A DNA stretch of 64,000 bases from Prochlorococcus marinus str. AS9601. GTDB lineage: Bacteria; Cyanobacteriota; Cyanobacteriia; PCC-6307; Cyanobiaceae. Shown here piece after piece: positions 1 to 11,079 of the stretch (the stretch's first letter is position 1; each line of letters starts with the position of its first letter). Position numbers and translations under genes: made by a program. The notes beneath the pieces are model-generated. The model had not been told where the DNA came from, did no database searches, and saw only the letters and a list, made by a program, of their open reading frames with translations. The stretch covers positions 1-64,000 of the forward strand of contig NC_008816.1 of assembly GCF_000015645.1 (NCBI RefSeq). The letters run 5' to 3'.

Positions 1-167
1 AATAGTTAAACTGTTTAAATAAAGAATTCCACAGTTTCCACAAGAACTACTACTACTAAACTTTTATTTATTTTTTTATTTATATTTTAGAAAAAGAGCA
101 AAAATAAATTTATTGAATTTAATTTACGATAAAAGTATATTGTATTTGTAAAAAGTTCCAAATTCTG
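1..167. promoter_or_regulatory. dnaN leader, possible origin-proximal region
   Basis: This is a non-coding AT-rich leader before dnaN. Two 9-mers stand directly in tandem: AATTCCACA at 25-33 and GTTTCCACA at 34-42. They differ from the cyanobacterial DnaA-box form TTTTCCACA at two and one positions. A T/A-rich stretch at 60-95 could serve as an unwinding element. Two weak boxes alone do not prove an origin, and a promoter for dnaN must also lie here. The window edge may cut the element. Confidence 0.4.
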
Positions 168-1325
168 ATGGAAATTATTTGTAATCAAAATGAATTAAAT
201 AATGCTATACAACTAGTAAGCAAGGCAGTTGCTTCAAGGCCAACGCATCCAATTCTTGCAAACATACTTTTAACAGCTGACGAAGGAACTAATAAAATTA
301 GTGTCACAGGATTTGACTTAAATTTAGGAATTCAAACTTCTTTTGATGGAACTGTCAAAAATAGTGGAGCTATCACTATACCCTCAAAACTTTTATCAGA
401 AATAGTAAACAAACTACCTAATGAAACTCCTGTTTCTCTAGAAGTAGACGAAAATTCAGATAATATTCTAATAAAAAGTGATAGAGGTTCTTTTAATCTA
501 AAAGGGATACCCTCTGATGAATATCCTAATTTGCCATTTGTTGAAAGCGGTACTTCTTTGAATATTGAGCCTAGTTCTTTTTTAAAGGCTTTAAAATCTA
601 CCATTTTTGCCAGTAGTAATGATGATTCAAAGCAACTACTCACAGGTGTCAATTTTACTTTCAAACCAAATTATTTAGAGTCTGCTTCTACAGATGGCCA
701 TAGATTGGCTGTTGCCTTAATTGGTAAGGAAGAACAAATTGAAAATAAAGAAAACTTATCTTCAAATGTTGATGATTTATCGGTAACTATCCCAACTAGA
801 TCATTAAGAGAAATTGAAAAACTAGTATCTTTGAGAAGCTCAGAAAATTCAATTAAGCTTTTCTATGACAAAGGTCAAGTAGTATTTATATCTTCTAATC
901 AAATAATTACTACGAGAACTTTAGAAGGTACTTATCCTAATTATTCACAATTAATTCCTGATTCTTTTTCTAAAATTATAAATTTTAATACAAAAAAATT
1001 AATTGATTCATTAGAAAGAATTGCTGTTTTGGCAGATCAGCAAAGTAGTGTTGTAAAGATTAAATTAGATGATACAGATTTAGCTTCAATCAGCGCAGAT
1101 GCTCAAGATATTGGAAATGCAAATGAATCAATACCTGTTTCTTATTCAGGAGAAAATTTTGATATTGCATTTAATGTAAGATATTTGTTAGAAGGTTTAA
1201 AAGTTATTGCCTCTGAAAATGTACTTTTAAAGTGTAATATTGCAACTACTCCAGCTGTTTTTGTACCAGAAGATAATCTCAATTCTTTTACGTATCTAGT
1301 TATGCCAGTGCAGGTTCGTTCTTAA
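168..1325 (+). CDS. dnaN: DNA polymerase III beta subunit (sliding clamp)
   Basis: This is the ring-shaped processivity clamp that tethers DNA polymerase III to DNA and recruits other replication and repair proteins. The 385 residues match the usual length of 365-390. The N-terminus (MEIICNQNELNNAIQLVSKA) and the C-terminal YLVMPV segment are typical of the family, which has three repeated clamp domains. It starts with ATG and is followed after one base by the PRC-barrel gene, so the two are probably co-transcribed. Being the first gene of the window fits the usual Prochlorococcus chromosome numbering. Confidence 0.97.
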   Translation: MEIICNQNELNNAIQLVSKAVASRPTHPILANILLTADEGTNKISVTGFDLNLGIQTSFDGTVKNSGAITIPSKLLSEIVNKLPNETPVSLEVDENSDNILIKSDRGSFNLKGIPSDEYPNLPFVESGTSLNIEPSSFLKALKSTIFASSNDDSKQLLTGVNFTFKPNYLESASTDGHRLAVALIGKEEQIENKENLSSNVDDLSVTIPTRSLREIEKLVSLRSSENSIKLFYDKGQVVFISSNQIITTRTLEGTYPNYSQLIPDSFSKIINFNTKKLIDSLERIAVLADQQSSVVKIKLDDTDLASISADAQDIGNANESIPVSYSGENFDIAFNVRYLLEGLKVIASENVLLKCNIATTPAVFVPEDNLNSFTYLVMPVQVRS

Positions 1326-1326
1326 C

Positions 1327-2034
1327 TTGAAATTACCTAAAGAAATTTTATTAAGTGAATTATTAAATTATATTGTTAAGGGCAATATGGTCCTTAATTA
1401 TGGAAATGGTGAAAATGTTTGGATGCATCCTCCAGTTCATCGAATTTTAGGATGGTACTCTCGTCCTTCAAATTTTGATTTAAAAAGAAATGTTTGGCGA
1501 TTAAATCAAATTACTCAAATAATAGATAATGAAATTTATGTCAAAGGTGATCCAGCTATTTCGGATTTAGCAACTTTAAATAGGTTCCCAACTTTAATAG
1601 AAGCTAATCTTATAAATATAAATGGATCAAAAATAGGAGTCATTGCAGATTTTCTATTTGAAATGAAAACGGGAAACATTAAGTATTACTTAGTTTCTAG
1701 ATCTAACCCTAAGATTCCAGGTTCTAGTAGATGGAAATTAACTATTGATAATATCAATGATCAACAACCGGGATTGGTATTTTGTAAAAGCAATTCGTTA
1801 GATGATTTATCTTTAATAAAATCAAGTATTAAAAATGAATTTATGCAAAAAGGGAAAAAAATTTTTGATAGATTTGATGATATGAAAAATATTGCTTCTA
1901 ATAGATTAGAGGAATGGCTTGAAGAAGATGAAGATATAAGCGAAAATTTAGATTTTAAACAAAAAAGTTTTTATAATAACGACAGAACCTCTAGAGAGTT
2001 TAGTGAAAAAAAAGAAGATGACCCTTGGATATAA
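1327..2034 (+). CDS. PRC-barrel domain protein
   Basis: This is a conserved cyanobacterial protein of 235 residues whose role is not established. A PRC-barrel-like beta segment lies at about residues 88-130 (LIEANLININGSKIG onward). The C-terminus is acidic and charged, ending in DDPWI. No signal peptide or membrane segment is visible, so it is likely cytosolic. The start is TTG one base after the dnaN stop. The first in-frame ATG is at 1387 and would remove 20 residues that look like conserved coding sequence. Its place between dnaN and purL suggests readthrough transcription. PRC barrels can bind RNA or proteins, but no partner can be named here. Confidence 0.8.
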   Translation: MKLPKEILLSELLNYIVKGNMVLNYGNGENVWMHPPVHRILGWYSRPSNFDLKRNVWRLNQITQIIDNEIYVKGDPAISDLATLNRFPTLIEANLININGSKIGVIADFLFEMKTGNIKYYLVSRSNPKIPGSSRWKLTIDNINDQQPGLVFCKSNSLDDLSLIKSSIKNEFMQKGKKIFDRFDDMKNIASNRLEEWLEEDEDISENLDFKQKSFYNNDRTSREFSEKKEDDPWI

Positions 2035-2037
2035 ATA

Positions 2038-4377
2038 ATGATAAATCATGAAAATAATGATCTATTTGATCTTAATGAAGCATTAAAAGTTGAAAATTTA
2101 ACACTTAATGATTACGAAGAAATTTGCAAAAGATTAAAGAGAAAACCTAATAGAACGGAATTAGGCATGTTTGGCGTTATGTGGTCTGAACATTGTTGTT
2201 ATAGAAATTCAAAACCTTTACTATCTAAGTTTCCTACTAAAGGTAAAAATGTTTTAGTTGGACCTGGAGAAAATGCTGGCGTTATTGATGTTGGAAATAA
2301 TCAAAAACTTGTTTTTAAAATAGAAAGTCATAATCATCCATCTGCTATTGAACCTTTTCAAGGCGCAGCAACAGGTGTAGGAGGAATTTTAAGAGATATA
2401 TTTACAATGGGTGCAAGGCCAATAGCAGTGTTGAATTCATTGAGATTTGGTAACCTTGATAAATCATCAAATGTTGATTTACTACGAGGAGTTGTATCGG
2501 GTATTGCACATTATGGAAATTGTGTAGGGGTGCCTACTGTTGGAGGTGAAATTGACTTCGATGATAGTTACTCTGGAAATCCTCTAGTGAATGTCATGGC
2601 TTTAGGACTTTTAGAGACCGAGGAAATCGTTTGTTCTGGAGCTAAAAATGTAGGATCACCAGTATTATATGTTGGTAATACAACTGGCAGAGACGGTGTT
2701 GGAGGTGCTAGTTTTGCTAGTTCAGAATTAACTACAACTTCATTGGATGATCGACCTGCAGTTCAGGTAGGTGATCCATTTATTGAGAAAAGTCTTATTG
2801 AAGCTTGTTTGGATGCTTTCAAGACAGGGGATGTAATTGCAGCTCAAGATATGGGTGCTGCAGGTTTAACATGCAGTAGCGCAGAAATGGCCGCAAATGG
2901 AAATTTAGGGATATCTATTGATTTAGATTTGGTCCCTTCTAGAGAAGATGATATGTCTTCATATCAATATTTATTATCTGAATCGCAAGAAAGAATGTTG
3001 TTTGTGGTTAAGGAAGAAAAAATTAGTGATCTTATTGAAAAATTTAATAAATGGGGATTATATGCCAGTGTTATTGGTGAAGTTATAGGAACTAATGAGG
3101 TAATTATTTCTCATAAAGGTAATATTGTGGCCCAAATACCTACTTCTGCCTTATCTGATGATACTCCTGTAAATTTTCACAATGTGATTAATAATCCACC
3201 CGACGATCTTTTAAATAAATGGGAATGGAAAGAAAATGATTTACCAGAAATTAACGAGCAAAAAATATTTTCATTGAAGGAAAATAAAAAATTTTCTTTT
3301 TCAGAAATCATTTTAAAGCTACTCTCTAATCCATCAATAGCTTCTAAAAGATGGATTTATAAACAATATGACTCTCAAGTACAAGCAAATACAGTATTTA
3401 CACCTGGAAAATCAGATGCAGCTGTAGTAAGACTAAGGGAACAAAATAAAAAAAGTAAAAATAAAGTATTTTCTGGTGTTGCTGCTTCAGTTGATTGTAA
3501 TAGTAGATGGGTTGCGCTTGATCCTTTTAGAGGATCTATCGCTGCTGTAGCAGAATCAGCTAGAAATGTTAGTTGTGTTGGTGCTGAACCAGTAGCAATT
3601 ACAAATAATTTAAATTTTTCTTCTCCTGAGAATGAAATAGGATATTGGCAACTCTCATCTTCATGTAATGGAATTGCTGAAGCCTGTAAAGCTTTAGAAA
3701 CTCCTGTTACAGGAGGTAATGTATCTTTATATAATGAATCAAAAAATAAAGATAATCTAATTACTCCTATTAATCCTACTCCTGTTATTGGAATGGTTGG
3801 AAAGATAGATAATGTCGAAAAAGCTATAAGTAGTGAATGGAAAAATATTGAAGATCAAATCTGGTTAATTGGTTCTTATAAATCAGATACGACAACTGCA
3901 GCTAGTTCTTATTTGGAATATTTTCATGGAGAAATTACAGGTCGGCCTCCAAAAATAGATTTGTCGGATGAAAAGTTTTGTCAGAGTTTTTTAAGAAATG
4001 CGATTTTAAACAGTCTTGTAGTTTCTTCTCACGATATAAGTGACGGAGGTTTAGCTATAGCTTTAGCAGAGTCTTGTATTTTGTCCGCAAGGGGTGCAAC
4101 TATAGAATTAGAGAAAGATTTAAATAGAGTTGATAATTTATTATTTGCCGAAGGGGGGTCAAGAATTATTTTTTCAATTAGTAAAATGAAACAAAATGAA
4201 TGGTTTAATTATTTAAAACAAAATCAAATAAATTTTCCATCAAGTGTTTATGTAAAAAAAATAGGATACGTATCTAGTGATACGCTGAAGATAAAAATCA
4301 ACGAAAAAAATATTTGCAATATTAGGGTTGAGGAATTAACCGAAAAATTTAATAATAGTATTTCAGATTACTTTTAA
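2038..4377 (+). CDS. purL: phosphoribosylformylglycinamidine synthase subunit II
   Basis: PurL catalyses the ATP-dependent conversion of FGAR to FGAM in de novo purine synthesis, working with separate PurS and PurQ subunits in small-PurL organisms. The 779 residues match the small, glutaminase-free PurL form. The [21 protein letters not shown] region near residue 100 is the hallmark ATP/substrate segment, and GGSRIIFSI lies near the C-terminus. Only three bases separate it from the PRC-barrel gene, and purF follows 47 bases after its stop, giving a purine gene pair. Confidence 0.97.
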   Translation: MINHENNDLFDLNEALKVENLTLNDYEEICKRLKRKPNRTELGMFGVMWSEHCCYRNSKPLLSKFPTKGKNVLVGPGENAGVIDVGNNQKLVFKIESHNHPSAIEPFQGAATGVGGILRDIFTMGARPIAVLNSLRFGNLDKSSNVDLLRGVVSGIAHYGNCVGVPTVGGEIDFDDSYSGNPLVNVMALGLLETEEIVCSGAKNVGSPVLYVGNTTGRDGVGGASFASSELTTTSLDDRPAVQVGDPFIEKSLIEACLDAFKTGDVIAAQDMGAAGLTCSSAEMAANGNLGISIDLDLVPSREDDMSSYQYLLSESQERMLFVVKEEKISDLIEKFNKWGLYASVIGEVIGTNEVIISHKGNIVAQIPTSALSDDTPVNFHNVINNPPDDLLNKWEWKENDLPEINEQKIFSLKENKKFSFSEIILKLLSNPSIASKRWIYKQYDSQVQANTVFTPGKSDAAVVRLREQNKKSKNKVFSGVAASVDCNSRWVALDPFRGSIAAVAESARNVSCVGAEPVAITNNLNFSSPENEIGYWQLSSSCNGIAEACKALETPVTGGNVSLYNESKNKDNLITPINPTPVIGMVGKIDNVEKAISSEWKNIEDQIWLIGSYKSDTTTAASSYLEYFHGEITGRPPKIDLSDEKFCQSFLRNAILNSLVVSSHDISDGGLAIALAESCILSARGATIELEKDLNRVDNLLFAEGGSRIIFSISKMKQNEWFNYLKQNQINFPSSVYVKKIGYVSSDTLKIKINEKNICNIRVEELTEKFNNSISDYF

Positions 4378-4424
4378 ATATGAAAAATATTTCTCAACTA
4401 TTTATCATTTTAAAATATTAAGTT

Positions 4425-5885
4425 ATGTGCGGAATAGTTGGAATCGTTTCTTCGAATGATGTAAATCAACAAATTTACGATAGTCTTTTGCTTCTGCAGC
4501 ATAGAGGTCAAGACTCAACAGGGATAGCAACAATGGAAAATACTGTTTTCCATATACATAAGGTTAAAGGTCAGGTTAATACTGCTTATAGAACTAGAGA
4601 TATGAGGAATTTAATTGGCAAAATTGGATTGGGTCATGTTAGGTATGCAACTAAGGGATCAGCAGAAAGTGTAGAAGAAGCACAGCCTTTTTATGTTAAT
4701 GCTCCTTATGGAATTGTTTTGATACATAACGGAAATTTGACTAATACCAGAGATTTAGAAAAACAGTTATTTAATGTGGACAAGCGGCATACAAATTCTT
4801 CAAGTGATACTGAAATGTTGTTAAATGTATTTGCGACAGAATTACAAGAACAAATTCATAATCAAGAATTAGAACCTGATATTATTTTTAGTGCGGTCAA
4901 ATCTTTACATAAAAGAATTCAGGGATCATATGCTTCAATTGCATTAATTTCAGGACATGGTTTATTGGCATTTAGAGATCCTTTTGGGATAAGGCCTTTA
5001 GTCATAGGGAAAAGACTTTCCTTAACCACAAAAAAAGAAGAATGGATGGTTGCAAGCGAATCTTTAGTACTTGAGAATAATGATTATCAAGTAGTGAGAG
5101 ATGTAGATCCAGGAGAAGCTGTTTTTATAAATCTTGATGGGGAGTTTTTCTCTAAGCAATGTTCTGATAATCCCATGCTATTTCCCTGTGCTTTTGAATA
5201 TGTTTACTTAGCAAGGCCAGATTCAATTATGAATGGAATTTCCGTTTATAAAGCTCGTTTAAAGATGGGAGATTATTTAGCAGAAACAATAAAAGAAACA
5301 ATTAATTCTGGAGATATTGATGTAGTTATGCCTATTCCTGATTCTTCTCGACCTGCGGCAATGCAAGTTGCAAGACAGTTAGGGATAGAATATAGGGAAG
5401 GTTTTTTTAAAAATAGATATGTTGGCAGAACATTTATAATGCCTGGTCAGCAGAAACGTAAGAAATCTGTAAGGCAAAAATTAAATGCTATGAGTGCAGA
5501 GTTTAAAAATAAAAATGTATTAATTGTTGATGACTCGATAGTAAGAGGTACTACTTCAAAAGAAATTGTGCAGATGGCTAAAGATGCAGGAGCAAACAAA
5601 GTTTTTTTTACATCAGCAGCTCCTCCTGTTCGTTATCCTCACGTTTATGGAATTAATATGCCTAATAGAGATGAATTAATAGCACATAATAGGACAATAA
5701 GTGAAATCGCCGATAAACTTGAAATTGATAATCTTGTTTATCAAAGTGTTGAAAGTTTGCGTAAATCTATAATTAGTGATTCTCCTATTAAAGGTTTAGA
5801 GATGAGTTGTTTCACTGGTGATTATGTAACTGGAACAGTAAATCAAGAATACTTAAATTGGGTTGAAAATGAATATAAATCTTAG
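4425..5885 (+). CDS. purF: amidophosphoribosyltransferase
   Basis: PurF makes 5-phosphoribosylamine from PRPP and glutamine, the first committed step of purine synthesis. The catalytic Cys follows the initiator Met (MCGIVGI), so maturation must expose Cys2. The PRPP-binding motif [13 protein letters not shown] lies near residues 363-377. Compared from memory with the 4Fe-4S Bacillus-type enzyme, CAFEYVY keeps one ligand Cys. YPHVYGI and MSCFTGDY appear to have lost two others. The last four bases overlap the convergent gyrA-like gene. Confidence 0.96.
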   Translation: MCGIVGIVSSNDVNQQIYDSLLLLQHRGQDSTGIATMENTVFHIHKVKGQVNTAYRTRDMRNLIGKIGLGHVRYATKGSAESVEEAQPFYVNAPYGIVLIHNGNLTNTRDLEKQLFNVDKRHTNSSSDTEMLLNVFATELQEQIHNQELEPDIIFSAVKSLHKRIQGSYASIALISGHGLLAFRDPFGIRPLVIGKRLSLTTKKEEWMVASESLVLENNDYQVVRDVDPGEAVFINLDGEFFSKQCSDNPMLFPCAFEYVYLARPDSIMNGISVYKARLKMGDYLAETIKETINSGDIDVVMPIPDSSRPAAMQVARQLGIEYREGFFKNRYVGRTFIMPGQQKRKKSVRQKLNAMSAEFKNKNVLIVDDSIVRGTTSKEIVQMAKDAGANKVFFTSAAPPVRYPHVYGINMPNRDELIAHNRTISEIADKLEIDNLVYQSVESLRKSIISDSPIKGLEMSCFTGDYVTGTVNQEYLNWVENEYKS

Positions 5886-8323
5886 TTGAGAAAGTTTTCA
5901 AGTCGGAAACAATTTTCAAGGTATTCATCATTATCTATTTTTAAAAAATCAATTAAAAAGTTTGATTTATTGGATTTGAAATTTATTTTATTTAAGTCTA
6001 ATCTTGCAGATTTATTTTTATTAGTTTCAATATCAAGGTAATGGTTGCTTGCCATTATTTTTAGGAAGTAATCGTTTTTAAGTTGGGTTTTTTCGTTCAA
6101 ATATCCCAAACTGTATTCATTTGAGCAGTAAATTTCATTACTATTTATGCAGAAGATTTTTCCTTGTTTAGAAATTAAAAAAATATTTTCTCCATCATGA
6201 AATGTACAACAGGAAACGATTTTTTCAGTTGGTAAAAGCTTTGCAATTATTAATCCTTTGGATTGTTTAGAAGTTGCCGTTAGAAATTTATTTGATAAAT
6301 TAAATTTAAAAATTCTTCCTATTGAGGTTAATATTATTAAATTTTTGCTTTCATTAGAAATAAAAGAATCAACTGTTTTTAAATTATTTTTTAATTTTGT
6401 AATAGTGAAAGATCTATTGCTTTTAATCATATCTTTATCAAATAAAACTTTTTTAAATCTTCCATCCGAATTTAATATGCATAAATAATTTCTAGTTTCT
6501 TTTTTAATTGAATGAAAATTTATTATTTCACTTGGATGAATATTTCCAAGAATTTTATTATCTAATTTATAGTCTTTATTAATACTTGATTCCCAATCAA
6601 TGTTAAATACTCTTCCCGTATTTGTGATTCCTATTAATTTTGTATTTTTTTCAATATTACATATAAATTTTTGAATATTTTTATTATCTATAATTTTATT
6701 TACACCCTCAAATGATTTCTTGTAATTACTTAAAATCATCCTTTTTAAATAAAGTCTATTGTCTATGTATAATTTTGTTTTTTTATTTATAAAGTCTTCT
6801 AATATCTGATTATTAAGAGTTTCTAATTCTTCATTTTGATTTAAATTTTTAATTATTTTTGTTTTACGTATAACATTATATTTTTTCTTTAATATTAATA
6901 ATTCTTCTATGAGTAATTTAAGTAATAATTCTCTTTCGTTCAATAATTTTTGAAAATAATTCTTTTTTTCTGCTAAATTTTTTATTTCATTATCAATTTG
7001 ATTTTTTTCTAGATTTGTTAATTTTTTTAGTGGCATATCTAAAACTGAATTTGCCTGTTTTTCACTTAAAAAAAATTTTTCTACTAATTTTGATCTAGCC
7101 TGCACAGAATTTTCTGATTCTTCAATAATTGCGATAACTTTTTTTATGTCTTTTGTAGCTTTAGATAAACCTTCTGATATTTCTAGTTTATCAAGGGTGT
7201 TTTTTAGAAAATAAAAAGTTCTTTTTCTAATTGTTTCTTCTCTAAATTCAAGAAAATAGTTAAGATATTTTTTAAGATTTAGTTGTACAGGCTTCCCTTT
7301 AATTAAAGCTAAGAATATTGCGCCAAAGTTTGTTTGTAGAGTTGTTTTTTTATATAAATTAGAAATAACAAGTTCAGAATTAGAATCTTTTTTTAGTTCT
7401 ATTACAATTCTCATTCCATCTCTGTCGCTTTCATCCCTAATATCAGAAATTCCAATAATTTTGCCTGCATTTACAAGTTCTGCGAGTTTTTCAATCCAAC
7501 CTGCTTTATTAATTTGGTAAGGAAGTTCCTTAATGATTATTGCATTCTTTTTATGTTTCCCTTTGCCCAAATTTACCTCTTCCGTATTTATAACCCCTCT
7601 TATCGTTATGGATCCTTTTCCAGTTTGATAAAGTTCTTCTATTGCACGACTATAAATTAATTCTCCTCCTGTAGGAAAATCAGGTCCTTTGATAATGTTA
7701 AAAAGTTTTTTATCACTAATATCTTTATTTTTAACTAAGGTAACTAAGCCATCAACAATTTCACCTAGGTTGTGAGGCGGAATATTTGTTGCCATGCCAA
7801 CAGCAATACCTGTTGAGCCGTTCAATAATAAAAATGGAAGTTGGGCTGGAAGAACATCTGGTTCTTTTTGAGAACCGTCAAAGTTATTTGAAAAGTTTAC
7901 TGTTTCTGATCCAATTTCTTCAAGAAATCCTTTATGAGCTATTGGAGCTAATCTGGTCTCAGTATATCTCATTGCTGCCGGCGGATCATTATCGATAGAT
8001 CCAAAATTTCCATGACCGTCAAGAGTAGGATACTTAGTTGAAAAATTTTGTACTAGTTTTACTAATGCATCATATACCGCTTGATCTCCGTGAGGATGGT
8101 ACTTTCCAAGTACATCTCCAACAACTCTTGCACACTTCCTAAATGGTTTATCAGGAGTTAAACCTAATTCGTACATTGCAAATATGATTCTTCTTTGTAC
8201 AGGTTTAAGACCGTCTCTTGCATCAGGCAAAGCACGTCCAACTATTACGCTCATTGCATACTCCAAATAAGAACGTTGCATTTCTTCTTGAAGTGATATG
8301 GAAGTGAAATTTTTCTTATCCAT
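5882..8323 (-). CDS. DNA gyrase / topoisomerase IV subunit A
   Basis: This is the DNA-breaking subunit of a type IIA topoisomerase. The catalytic tyrosine is Tyr120 in [10 protein letters not shown]. The N-terminal breakage-reunion domain is well conserved ([28 protein letters not shown]). The C-terminal third is Lys/Asn-rich and divergent. At about residues 683-688, where a GyrA box (Q-R/K-R-G-G-R/K-G) would be expected, only a degenerate KQSKG is seen. That favours a ParC-like activity or altered wrapping. Cyanobacteria usually carry two such A-type proteins, so gyrA versus parC cannot be settled here. It overlaps purF by 4 bases, tail to tail. Confidence 0.92.
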   Translation of the reverse strand: MDKKNFTSISLQEEMQRSYLEYAMSVIVGRALPDARDGLKPVQRRIIFAMYELGLTPDKPFRKCARVVGDVLGKYHPHGDQAVYDALVKLVQNFSTKYPTLDGHGNFGSIDNDPPAAMRYTETRLAPIAHKGFLEEIGSETVNFSNNFDGSQKEPDVLPAQLPFLLLNGSTGIAVGMATNIPPHNLGEIVDGLVTLVKNKDISDKKLFNIIKGPDFPTGGELIYSRAIEELYQTGKGSITIRGVINTEEVNLGKGKHKKNAIIIKELPYQINKAGWIEKLAELVNAGKIIGISDIRDESDRDGMRIVIELKKDSNSELVISNLYKKTTLQTNFGAIFLALIKGKPVQLNLKKYLNYFLEFREETIRKRTFYFLKNTLDKLEISEGLSKATKDIKKVIAIIEESENSVQARSKLVEKFFLSEKQANSVLDMPLKKLTNLEKNQIDNEIKNLAEKKNYFQKLLNERELLLKLLIEELLILKKKYNVIRKTKIIKNLNQNEELETLNNQILEDFINKKTKLYIDNRLYLKRMILSNYKKSFEGVNKIIDNKNIQKFICNIEKNTKLIGITNTGRVFNIDWESSINKDYKLDNKILGNIHPSEIINFHSIKKETRNYLCILNSDGRFKKVLFDKDMIKSNRSFTITKLKNNLKTVDSFISNESKNLIILTSIGRIFKFNLSNKFLTATSKQSKGLIIAKLLPTEKIVSCCTFHDGENIFLISKQGKIFCINSNEIYCSNEYSLGYLNEKTQLKNDYFLKIMASNHYLDIETNKNKSARLDLNKINFKSNKSNFLIDFLKIDNDEYLENCFRLENFLN

Positions 8324-8399
8324 TAGAGCGCAAAATTTAAAATTATGAACTAACTAAATTAAGACTAATAGGTAAAACAATAATTACCAGTATTGAACA

Positions 8400-9263
8400 T
8401 TAAGATGATTGATTTATTTTGGATTTTGCCAGTATTACATCTTTTTTTAATTGTTCATTTTGTAAAAGAATTTCTGTGCTGGCTTGTAATTTTTCTCCCC
8501 ATAACTGTTCTTTTCTATAATCATAATTGACATATTTGGGATCTTTACTCAAAGCTTTTTTTGCTAGTTGAATTGCTAATTTATTATTGTGGATATTTAT
8601 ACATGATGCTAGGCCTAGTAATGGTTCAGCATTTTCCTCAATTGAGATTGCATTTTCAAAAAGTTTGATTGAGAGATTTATGTTGTTTCTCTCGAAATAA
8701 GCTAAACCTTGATTATTGATTGCTTGCCAGAAATCAGGTTTGATTTTTATAGATTTATCAAACAATTTGATAGCTTCCAAATAATTTTTTTCCATTAATA
8801 AAATATTTCCTAATTGAAAAATAGCTTTGTGATTATTAGGCTCAATCTTTATTCCTTTTTCTAAAGCACTCTTTGCTTTTGTTCGTTGTGAAATTTTTAG
8901 ATAAACATTACTTTTAGCAAAATATATTTCGCTTATACTTGAATTGATCTGTTCAGCTTTATTTAGAGAATTTAACGCGTTTTTGTATTTTTTGTTAGCT
9001 ATTTGTGCTTCAGCCAAAATCAACCATAGTTTTTCATCTTTTGAATTTATTTTTACTGCTAATTTGGCTAAGTTAAGGCTGTCTTCATATTGACCAAAAT
9101 ATAGTAGTTGATATGCATTTTTGCCAATATATAAACTTTGTTTTTGTAAATTTTTTATTGTTGGGAAATAATAATAGGGAATTATTGCTCGAACTATTTC
9201 TATTTGAAAAAAGTAAAAAGAGATCAAGAATATCCAGATTGTTTTTTTTAAAAACTTCTTCAT
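8400..9263 (-). CDS. TPR-repeat protein with N-terminal signal/anchor
   Basis: A tetratricopeptide-repeat protein of 287 residues. Residues 1-27 form a basic start and a hydrophobic stretch (MKKFLKKTIWIFLISFYFF), a signal peptide or membrane anchor. Several 34-residue TPR units follow from about residue 45 to 240, for example AIFQLGNILLMEKNYLEAI. It probably scaffolds a protein complex at or outside the inner membrane. The ATG overlaps the queG stop (ATGA type), so the two are translationally coupled. The partner is unknown. Confidence 0.85.
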   Translation of the reverse strand: MKKFLKKTIWIFLISFYFFQIEIVRAIIPYYYFPTIKNLQKQSLYIGKNAYQLLYFGQYEDSLNLAKLAVKINSKDEKLWLILAEAQIANKKYKNALNSLNKAEQINSSISEIYFAKSNVYLKISQRTKAKSALEKGIKIEPNNHKAIFQLGNILLMEKNYLEAIKLFDKSIKIKPDFWQAINNQGLAYFERNNINLSIKLFENAISIEENAEPLLGLASCINIHNNKLAIQLAKKALSKDPKYVNYDYRKEQLWGEKLQASTEILLQNEQLKKDVILAKSKINQSS

Positions 9264-10216
9264 TTTTTAATTTTCTTATTACTTATATTTGCTTGAATGT
9301 TTCTTCTCCACATCCATGGTTTAATTCTTTTTAAAGTAGTTCCTTTAAGATTTTCTTGCCACGTTTTATCCTCCCACTTGAGGGACTCACTAGTAAGATT
9401 TTTAATCCATTCTTTTGGCGTAGTTTCATGATTATTGTTGTGTGGCACTGATTTATTCCATGGACAAACATCTTGACAAATATCGCATCCTGCAACCCAT
9501 CCACCTAAATTTTTTTCTATTTTCTTTGGAATAGTTTTATCTCTGCTTTCTATTGTGTGATACGCAATGCAAAGATCTGATTGTATTACAAATGGTTCTA
9601 CGATTGCCTTTGTGGGACAATGTTCAATACAAATATCACATTTTCCACAAAGTGATTCATGAGGTTTATCTGGCATTAAATCTTTTGTTAGAATCATGAA
9701 CCCCAAAGTAAACCAAGAACCATTTTTTTTGCTTATTAGATTACTATTTTTACCTATCCAACCAATCCCTGCTTCCTCTGCCCATGCTTTTTCAAGAAGC
9801 GGAGAGGTATCAACACATATTTTCCATTTGCAATTAGGAATTTCTAGGTCGATCCATTTACCAATATTCTTTAATTTTTTGTGAATTACTTTATGATAAT
9901 CCTCACCTTGACTAAATTTAGCTACCTTAAGGAAATTATTGTTGCTGTTTTGTGAATTAATGTAAGTAAATCCAACGCTTAAAACACTTTTTGCATCTTT
10001 AAAAAGTGAGCCTATATTTTTTCTTTTTTCTGCTTCCATCCATTTCATTTCAGCATGATAGTTATTTGATAACCATCTTTCTAATGCATTGGTTCTTAAT
10101 TTTACGCGTGAACTTCCTGGTAATGAAGCTATTCCGGCAACTGAAAAACCTTCAAAAATAGCTCTTTCTTTTAATTTTTTACTTATTTCTTTTTTTTCTT
10201 GAATCGTATCAATCAT
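9260..10216 (-). CDS. queG: epoxyqueuosine reductase
   Basis: QueG reduces epoxyqueuosine to queuosine in the wobble position of tRNAs with GUN anticodons, using a cobalamin cofactor and two 4Fe-4S clusters. Two ferredoxin-like clusters are visible: CGKCDICIEHCP at about 190-201 and CDICQDVCPWN at about 243-253. GWIGKNSNLI is another family segment. At 318 residues it lacks the C-terminal HEAT-repeat extension of longer homologues, which is common in cyanobacteria. The B12 requirement fits the presence of cbiD in this window. It overlaps the downstream TPR gene by four bases. Confidence 0.94.
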   Translation of the reverse strand: MIDTIQEKKEISKKLKERAIFEGFSVAGIASLPGSSRVKLRTNALERWLSNNYHAEMKWMEAEKRKNIGSLFKDAKSVLSVGFTYINSQNSNNNFLKVAKFSQGEDYHKVIHKKLKNIGKWIDLEIPNCKWKICVDTSPLLEKAWAEEAGIGWIGKNSNLISKKNGSWFTLGFMILTKDLMPDKPHESLCGKCDICIEHCPTKAIVEPFVIQSDLCIAYHTIESRDKTIPKKIEKNLGGWVAGCDICQDVCPWNKSVPHNNNHETTPKEWIKNLTSESLKWEDKTWQENLKGTTLKRIKPWMWRRNIQANISNKKIKK

Positions 10217-10341
10217 TTCTTTTAAAAGTTCTTTTTGCAGAATAAACTTATAAATAAAATAGATATATTTAAGAAAAATATATCCTAACTTAGTAAAAAC
10301 AGTTAAATTATTAGTAAAGTTAATATAGTTAAAACGTTATT

Positions 10342-11076
10342 TTGGTTGAATCTAATCAAAATCAAGATTCTAATCTAGGATCTAGGCTTCAACAAGATCT
10401 CAAAAATGATCTTATTGCAGGGCTTTTAGTGGTAATACCCTTAGCAACAACAATCTGGCTTTCATCATTAGTTAGTAAATTTGTTTTAACCTTAGTTACT
10501 TCAGTCCCAAAGCAACTAAATCCATTTATTACGCTAAATCCCTTATTACAAGATTTAATTAATCTTACACTAGGGTTAACTGTTCCTCTATTAGCGATTT
10601 TGCTAATAGGTTTGATGGCGAGAAATTTTGTAGGGCGATGGCTATTAGAATTTGGAGAGGGCACTTTATCAAAAATTCCAGTAGCAGGAGCAGTTTATAA
10701 AACTCTTAAACAATTGCTGGAAACTTTCTTAAGTAATAAATCTAATAGATTTAGAAGAGTAGTTTTAGTTGAATATCCTCGTGAGGGACTTTATAGTGTA
10801 GGCTTTGTAACTGGAGATGTAGGACCTTCTCTACAGCCAGAATTGGAAGAAAAGTTACTTAGTGTTTTTATACCTACAGCACCAAACCCAACTACGGGAT
10901 GGTATACACTCGTCCCTGAATCTTCTGTTAAGGATTTGGATATTTCTGTTGAAGATGCTTTTAGAACAATAATTTCTGCGGGGATAGTAAATCCAGATGA
11001 GAAAAATAATACTACAAATCCAACATTTTCAAAATTGTTTTCTCAATTACGAGCTTCCACTAATACTTCTTCTTAA
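10342..11076 (+). CDS. DUF502 family membrane protein
   Basis: An integral membrane protein of 244 residues in the DUF502 family, widespread in cyanobacteria and plants (COV-like). Two hydrophobic segments are visible at about residues 23-50 and 70-96. A conserved soluble part follows (IPVAGAVYKTLKQLLETF, then VEYPREGLYSVGFVTG and IPTAPNPTTGW). It starts with TTG. The nusB coding region follows at once, so the two form a tight pair. The biochemical function is unknown. Confidence 0.88.
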   Translation: MVESNQNQDSNLGSRLQQDLKNDLIAGLLVVIPLATTIWLSSLVSKFVLTLVTSVPKQLNPFITLNPLLQDLINLTLGLTVPLLAILLIGLMARNFVGRWLLEFGEGTLSKIPVAGAVYKTLKQLLETFLSNKSNRFRRVVLVEYPREGLYSVGFVTGDVGPSLQPELEEKLLSVFIPTAPNPTTGWYTLVPESSVKDLDISVEDAFRTIISAGIVNPDEKNNTTNPTFSKLFSQLRASTNTSS

Positions 11077-11079
11077 TTG

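Noticed and set aside
10389-10664. Minus-strand 91-codon frame inside the DUF502 gene.
   Set aside because: Entirely antisense to a well-conserved membrane protein, with no independent coding signal.
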